Positions 23,843 to 27,733 of a stretch of DNA of 27,733 bases are shown piece after piece (the first letter of the stretch is position 1; each line of letters opens with the position of its first letter). The position numbers and the translations under genes were made by a program. Source of the DNA: Puniceicoccales bacterium. Its GTDB lineage: Bacteria > Verrucomicrobiota > Verrucomicrobiia > Opitutales > UBA953. Below the pieces are notes generated by a model. The model saw only the letters and a list, made by a program, of their open reading frames with translations. It had not been told where the DNA came from and did not search any database. The stretch spans positions 1 to 27,733 of the forward strand of contig JAITXH010000016.1 in assembly GCA_031284845.1 (NCBI GenBank), written 5' to 3'.

Positions 23843-25036
23843 TTAAAGCGGAATATTAATCTCTACTTCCTCGTCATAATTCACGCCGTTAATGCCAAAG
23901 CCAAAGAGCTTCAAAAACTCACTCTGGTATCCGGCATAATCCGTGAGCGTGTTCAAATTTTCCGTAGTAACGTTCGGCCAGACATCAAACACCTCTTTTT
24001 GGATGTCTTCGCGCATTTCCCAATTGTCGAGGCGGACTCGCCCGTCTTCGTCGAAATCCAGAAAATTGTCGTTATACATCTGCGTCGAGAAAAGGCGCCA
24101 CGCTTGTTCGATACACCCTTCGTGGATGCCATGCGCTTTCATGGCCTTGAAAAGGAGCGCAATATAAAGCGGCACAACCGGAATGGCGGAACTAGCCTGC
24201 GTGACCACCGCTTTGTTCACGGAAATAAAAGCACGCCCGCGATGTATCTTCAACAGGGCGTCTATGGACTTGGCTGCGCGTTCGAGGTCTTCTTTGGCAC
24301 GGCCTATGGTGCCGTTTTTATAGACCGGCCATGTCACCGTCGGGCCGATGTAGGAATAAGCCACGCTGTTGCACCCCGGCGCGATGAGGCCGGCACTGTC
24401 CAACGCCTCCATCCAAAGCTCCCAGTCCTCTCCGCCCATTACTTTTACGGTGCCCTCAATGTCGCCATCTGCGGCGGGCGCGATCGTGATTTGCGTCACC
24501 TCGTTGCGATCGGTGTCCAGATTTTTTGAAGTAAAAGACGTCCCGATAGGCTTGAGCACAGAACGGTAGGTAATGTTGGTTTGGGGGTCGGTGCGACGCG
24601 GCGAGGCCAACGAATAAATGACGAGGTCTATCTGGCCCATTTCTTTTTTTATCAAGTCAATGGCTGCGACTTTTAACTCATTGGAAAATGCGTCGCCGTT
24701 GAGCGATTTTGCCCAAATGCCATCTTTGCGCGCCTGGGCCTCAAAAGCAGCGGAGTTATACCACCCCGCCGAAGCCGGACGCTCATTTTCGCAGGGCTTC
24801 TCATAAAAAATGCCCAACGTGGCAGCGCGTGCTCCGTAGGCAAGCGCGATGCGGGACGCCAAACCGTAACCTGTTGACGCGCCGATGATAAGCGCACGTT
24901 TTGGACCTCCCTTGAGTGGCTTTTGGGCTTTTACATACGCGATCTGTTCGCGGACACGCGCATCGCAGCCATTGGGATGGGCGGTAACGCAAATGTAGCT
25001 GCGGATTCTGGGTCTAACAACCTGCTTTAGTGACAT
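23843..25036 (-). CDS. fabV: Trans-2-enoyl-ACP/CoA reductase, FabV type
   Basis: FabV reduces enoyl-ACP (or enoyl-CoA) with NADH in the last step of fatty acid elongation. The 397-residue length matches the family. The dinucleotide-binding motif GASTGYGLASRIALAYG lies at about residues 49-65, and the catalytic Tyr-x8-Lys motif is visible as YKNGTIGRAK. The segments SLASPRRTDP, TYRSVLKPIG and SYIGPTVTWPVY are characteristic. The frame extends to 25201, but ATG 25036 (MSLKQVVRPRIRSYI) is the usual N-terminus. It is divergent from the HIT gene and convergent with pdxA. FabV enzymes are known to be insensitive to triclosan; whether FabI also exists elsewhere is unknown. Confidence 0.95.
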   Translation of the reverse strand: MSLKQVVRPRIRSYICVTAHPNGCDARVREQIAYVKAQKPLKGGPKRALIIGASTGYGLASRIALAYGARAATLGIFYEKPCENERPASAGWYNSAAFEAQARKDGIWAKSLNGDAFSNELKVAAIDLIKKEMGQIDLVIYSLASPRRTDPQTNITYRSVLKPIGTSFTSKNLDTDRNEVTQITIAPAADGDIEGTVKVMGGEDWELWMEALDSAGLIAPGCNSVAYSYIGPTVTWPVYKNGTIGRAKEDLERAAKSIDALLKIHRGRAFISVNKAVVTQASSAIPVVPLYIALLFKAMKAHGIHEGCIEQAWRLFSTQMYNDNFLDFDEDGRVRLDNWEMREDIQKEVFDVWPNVTTENLNTLTDYAGYQSEFLKLFGFGINGVNYDEEVEINIPL

Positions 25037-25259
25037 GTTGACTGCGGGGCTAGAGAAACGACTCAAATCTTCAATCAAAAAGCGCTTCACGGGCGAGCGT
25101 GAGAGAGGAGAGGAAGGGCTGTAGAATACTGCCCGATCATGTCCGCGTTCCCGCCGCAGACGAGCTACAGTGCGACTCCCGGCCCTGAACAAAACGAGCA
25201 AGAGCGGACAAGTTCCCTTTGACGTATGCCCGGGAATGAATTCTCTGTGTCGCCTTCAC

Positions 25260-25613
25260 ATGAGCACTCCGATAAACAAAACCATCTTTCAAAAAATCGC
25301 AGACAGGGAGATCCCCGCCAATTTCGTTTACGAAGACGATTTGTGTTTCTCCATCCGCGACATCAACCCGCAAGCCCCCACTCACCTGCTCGTTATCCCT
25401 AAACGAGTCGTGCCGCGCCTCGGGGAAAGCACGCCAGAGGACGAAGCCCTGCTCGGGCACTTGCTCGTCACTGCGGGGAAAATTGCACAAGAGCAAAAGT
25501 TGTCGGCTGGCTTCCGCCTTGTCATCAACAACGGCAAACAGGCCGGGGAAAGCGTGCCGCACCTGCACGTCCACCTGCTTGGAGGCCGCGACCTCACCTG
25601 GCCTCCGGGCTAG
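25260..25613 (+). CDS. HIT family protein (HinT-like purine nucleoside phosphoramidase)
   Basis: The 117-residue cytoplasmic protein is a typical histidine-triad enzyme. The triad HLHVHLLGG starts at residue 101, with the nucleophilic histidine at 105. TIFQKIADREIPANFVYEDD opens the fold and QAPTHLLVIPK forms the central strand pair, as in HinT. The frame reaches back to 25170, but ATG 25260 gives the family start. It is followed after 11 bases by the TsaB-like gene and is divergent from fabV. Confidence 0.95.
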   Translation: MSTPINKTIFQKIADREIPANFVYEDDLCFSIRDINPQAPTHLLVIPKRVVPRLGESTPEDEALLGHLLVTAGKIAQEQKLSAGFRLVINNGKQAGESVPHLHVHLLGGRDLTWPPG

Positions 25614-25624
25614 GCCGTATTTTC

Positions 25625-26383
25625 ATGGAAATTCAAGCTGCTCAAAATCCCGGGCCAACGCTGCGCGCTTCCTCTGAAATATGCGGGAAACCGGCTTCAG
25701 ACACCGTTTGCCTCGCAGACAGCACCGAGATGTTTTTATTTCTGGATGCCGCCGGACGGGAACCGTTTGTCGGCGTCTGGGCACATGGTATCTGGCTGGC
25801 TTGCCGCTATGCCGAGAAACAGGCGGCGACAGAGAGCCTGTTTACCTTAATAGATGATGCGCTACGGGGGCCTTGGGGACTTTCGATGAAACTCGCCGAT
25901 TGCGGCGGCTTCATTTTTACAGAAGGGCCGGGTTCTATTTTGGGCATACGCATCGTGGCGATGGCATTGCGCGGCTGGCGGGCATTGCCGGGACTCGCGC
26001 ACAAACCAATTTACGCCGTCGGCTCGCTGGAGCTTTCAGCCCACCTGTTGCTACGGGCGAAACCGGAGCGGCGCGATTTCACCCTGCTGGCTGACTCCCG
26101 CCAGGGTTGGTGGAATACGGCAGTGGTGCGCGATGGCGTGGTGGCGCATGGCTTCAACGAAGTGCGCGGGACGGAGTTGTCTATGCTCCCGGGACCTTTT
26201 TTCCGCATCACGCAACGGGCATTAGGGGCGCCACCCGTAGCCTGCGAGCCGCTCCCGGAAGACTTGCTGGAGAGGGATCCCACAGTGCTTGCTATGCCAA
26301 ACCTGCTGCGGGAGACGGATGCACCAGATGCCGTGAATATGCCGGGGCAATTTGTAAAATGGGAACCGGCACGCCATCGGTAG
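25625..26383 (+). CDS. TsaB-like protein (tRNA threonylcarbamoyladenosine biosynthesis family)
   Basis: The 252-residue protein resembles TsaB/YeaZ, the actin-like-fold partner of TsaD in making t6A at position 37 of tRNAs. The clearest match is FIFTEGPGSILGIRIVAMALRGW, corresponding to the conserved GPGSFTGLRIG helix region, and LFLDAAG as first strand. The family N-terminus normally begins at that strand, so ATG 25730 (MFLFLDAAG) is a good alternative start; ATG 25625 is used because it follows the HIT gene by 11 bases. The usual FTG is ILG here, and the C-terminus ends with NMPGQFVKWEPA, like the family's Y..R..KW end. Divergent; moderate confidence. Confidence 0.7.
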   Translation: MEIQAAQNPGPTLRASSEICGKPASDTVCLADSTEMFLFLDAAGREPFVGVWAHGIWLACRYAEKQAATESLFTLIDDALRGPWGLSMKLADCGGFIFTEGPGSILGIRIVAMALRGWRALPGLAHKPIYAVGSLELSAHLLLRAKPERRDFTLLADSRQGWWNTAVVRDGVVAHGFNEVRGTELSMLPGPFFRITQRALGAPPVACEPLPEDLLERDPTVLAMPNLLRETDAPDAVNMPGQFVKWEPARHR

Positions 26384-26416
26384 GCGGAAGGCAGAAGGAT
26401 TGAAGGTAACCGGATT

Positions 26417-26449
26417 AAGGATGAAAGGATTCGGGAGAATTCATCCCTT
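26417..26449. terminator. Possible shared hairpin between convergent genes
   Basis: AAGGATGAA at 26417-26425 pairs with TTCATCCCTT at 26440-26449 with one bulged base. It lies in the 80-base gap between the convergent TsaB-like and Bat-like genes. No long T-run flanks it, so a terminator role is only suggested. Confidence 0.3.
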
Positions 26450-26463
26450 AGCCTTTTGCCCCT

Positions 26464-27733
26464 TCACCACGTCCGTCCCGTTTGCGAGTCGGGAGGAGTT
26501 TCACCATTCATACGTTGAAAAAGTCTCGCGGGCGAATCGCCCCCTTTCACCCGCTCCAGGCGCTGTAAAGGGGCAAGCAGTTTCGGATCCACATTTTTGT
26601 CGAGCGCAGACCCTTGCGCCGGGACACCGCCCACGCGCTGCGTCCCAGCCTGCTTTTCCGCTTGCTCCTGGCCTTCAGCGGGTTTTGCCGCGCGTTCTTC
26701 ATTCTTTTTGCCCTCGTCGCGCATATCGCCAAAAGCGCGTTCACCCGGCTTGCCTTCCGGCTTCGGAGGAGGCGCTTTGGATTCGTCTGCACCGCCTGTG
26801 TCTTTAGTGTCTTTCTTTTGGCCATCGGCCTCGTTGGGCTGGCCATCTTTGTCTGAGGATTTCCCGTTTTGAGAATCCTCCTTGCCGCCCTTTTGTCCGG
26901 ACTGCGCATCTTGCCCGCCATCTTTTTTCTCCCCTTCCTTCTTCTCGCCATCCTTCTTCTCCCCTTCCCCGCCCTGCTGTTGCTGATCCTGCTTGGAGTC
27001 TTTTTCTCCCTCGCCGCCGGATTGCTTTTGCTGGTCCTGCTGCTGCTTGTCCGCGTCGGATTTTTTCTGATCGTCCTTCTTGTCTTTTTGCTGCTGCTGT
27101 TGCTGTTCCTGTTTGGACGGCTCTTCCCTCAGCGCTTCGAGACGTTCGCGGAGTTTGGCCCAGTCTGCACCGGAAGGATCGGCCTTGGCTGCCCGGCGGA
27201 CAGCTTCCAGTGCGTCGTCCACCGGCCCTGTGGGCACGGGTTTTCCGCCAGCACGCAACGGCTCCCCGAATGCCAGTGTCGCCTCGCCAAGCTCTACGGC
27301 GTCTTTTGACGAGAGCGCGGACTGCTCGGAAAGACGCCCCACCAGCGAAGAGAGTTTTGCAGTGGCAGCGGCAGACTCCGCATCGGCGCGGGCATCCGCT
27401 TCTGCCGTGGAAGGATCCGGTGCCATGGGGACAGAGACGGGAGGCTCTGCCGGTAAAGTCTCAATGGAGGCCGACTCAAGAGACGCCGGGAAAAGCAATG
27501 CCGCCGCAGCCAGCGCAATCGAAGGGACAAGCGCAATGCGGCGGGGGCGGGGGCGCACGGGAAATTCGCGCCAGAGGCTCCACGCGAGAAACACCAGCGC
27601 GGCGGCGAGGAACCATTGGTAACGCTCGGTCATGCGCACGCGGTTTTCCTCGCGAAACTCGCCTTTCCGCCCGGTCGCGACGGTGGCCTCGATGATTTGC
27701 GCGAGGTCCACCCACGAGCTGGCGTCGGCATAG
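26464..27733 (-). CDS. BatB-like membrane protein with long charged BatC-like tail, 3' part
   Basis: The frame is open through the right edge, so the N-terminus (expected von Willebrand A domain) is missing. The visible part begins with the end of that domain (YADASSWVDLAQIIEATVATGRKGEF), then ERYQWFLAAALVFLAWSLWREF, the membrane helix typical of BatB-type proteins of the aerotolerance cluster, and a second hydrophobic segment (ALVPSIALAAAALLF). About 110 residues with TPR-like helical character follow, then about 170 residues rich in Lys, Gln, Glu, Asp and Gly, and an ending LERVKGGDSPARLFQRMNG...GRTW resembling BatC C-termini. The GTG at 27711 is internal. It is inference that this is a BatB-BatC fusion. 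Confidence 0.65.
   Translation of the reverse strand, partial: YADASSWVDLAQIIEATVATGRKGEFREENRVRMTERYQWFLAAALVFLAWSLWREFPVRPRPRRIALVPSIALAAAALLFPASLESASIETLPAEPPVSVPMAPDPSTAEADARADAESAAATAKLSSLVGRLSEQSALSSKDAVELGEATLAFGEPLRAGGKPVPTGPVDDALEAVRRAAKADPSGADWAKLRERLEALREEPSKQEQQQQQQKDKKDDQKKSDADKQQQDQQKQSGGEGEKDSKQDQQQQGGEGEKKDGEKKEGEKKDGGQDAQSGQKGGKEDSQNGKSSDKDGQPNEADGQKKDTKDTGGADESKAPPPKPEGKPGERAFGDMRDEGKKNEERAAKPAEGQEQAEKQAGTQRVGGVPAQGSALDKNVDPKLLAPLQRLERVKGGDSPARLFQRMNGETPPDSQTGRTW

Noticed and set aside
25833..25846. AGAGCCTGTTTACC inside the TsaB-like gene, similar to the repeat end at 7741
   Set aside because: It is in-frame coding sequence (ESLFTL) and the match breaks off after the core, so chance is likely.

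Overview
The window comes from a Gram-negative bacterium with lipid A synthesis (lpxK, lpxA) and moderately high GC. The gene repertoire (GH78 alpha-L-rhamnosidase, ThuA-like protein, Tat-exported Gfo/Idh oxidoreductase, FabV, OPT transporter, Bat-type membrane protein) and the near absence of Shine-Dalgarno sequences suggest Verrucomicrobiota, probably Opitutales/Opitutaceae. The taxonomic call is inference. Both window edges cut through genes, and most genes are chromosomal housekeeping or accessory metabolism; no phage, plasmid, CRISPR, rRNA or tRNA was seen.

Layout. 1-1874: 3' end of ilvA followed closely by lpxK. 2001-5873: a CusB-like efflux adaptor with a metal-binding domain but no pump gene beside it, an XRE-type regulator with a periplasmic-binding-protein-like domain, and a DoxX-like membrane protein with a cysteine-rich N-terminus and histidine-rich tail. 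5937-7743: a Tat-signal Gfo/Idh oxidoreductase and tatA, separated by a long hairpin. 7741-7971: a MITE-like repeat with inverted ends and three perfect 3-nt-loop hairpins. 8094-9698: cysH and cysD (sulfate assimilation) without cysN. 9756-11816 (minus): a one-polypeptide fusion of a periplasmic binding protein with a FecCD/BtuC permease. 12027-12938 (minus): a secreted ThuA-like protein ending in a clear intrinsic terminator. 13230-14252: a membrane-anchored metzincin-type protease. 14335-15741: argH. 16002-18809: a secreted GH78 rhamnosidase. 18859-19058: an intergenic region with inverted copies of a short dispersed repeat. 19103-19855: an adenylate-kinase-like protein. 19889-21868 (minus): an OPT transporter. 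22033-23794: lpxA-pdxA. 23843-25036 (minus): fabV. 25260-26383: a HIT protein and a TsaB-like protein. 26464 to the right edge (minus): the 3' part of a BatB-like protein with a long charged tail.

How it fits together. lpxK and lpxA serve outer-membrane lipid A, ilvA and argH amino-acid synthesis, cysH/cysD sulfur assimilation, pdxA vitamin B6 and fabV fatty acid elongation. The rhamnosidase, ThuA-like protein and Tat-exported oxidoreductase suggest a saccharolytic life style. I found no single large undescribed system. The strongest candidates for novelty are the hairpin-array repeat, the binding-protein/permease fusion, the cysteine-rich DoxX-like protein in a putative metal-handling neighbourhood, and the membrane-anchored metzincin.
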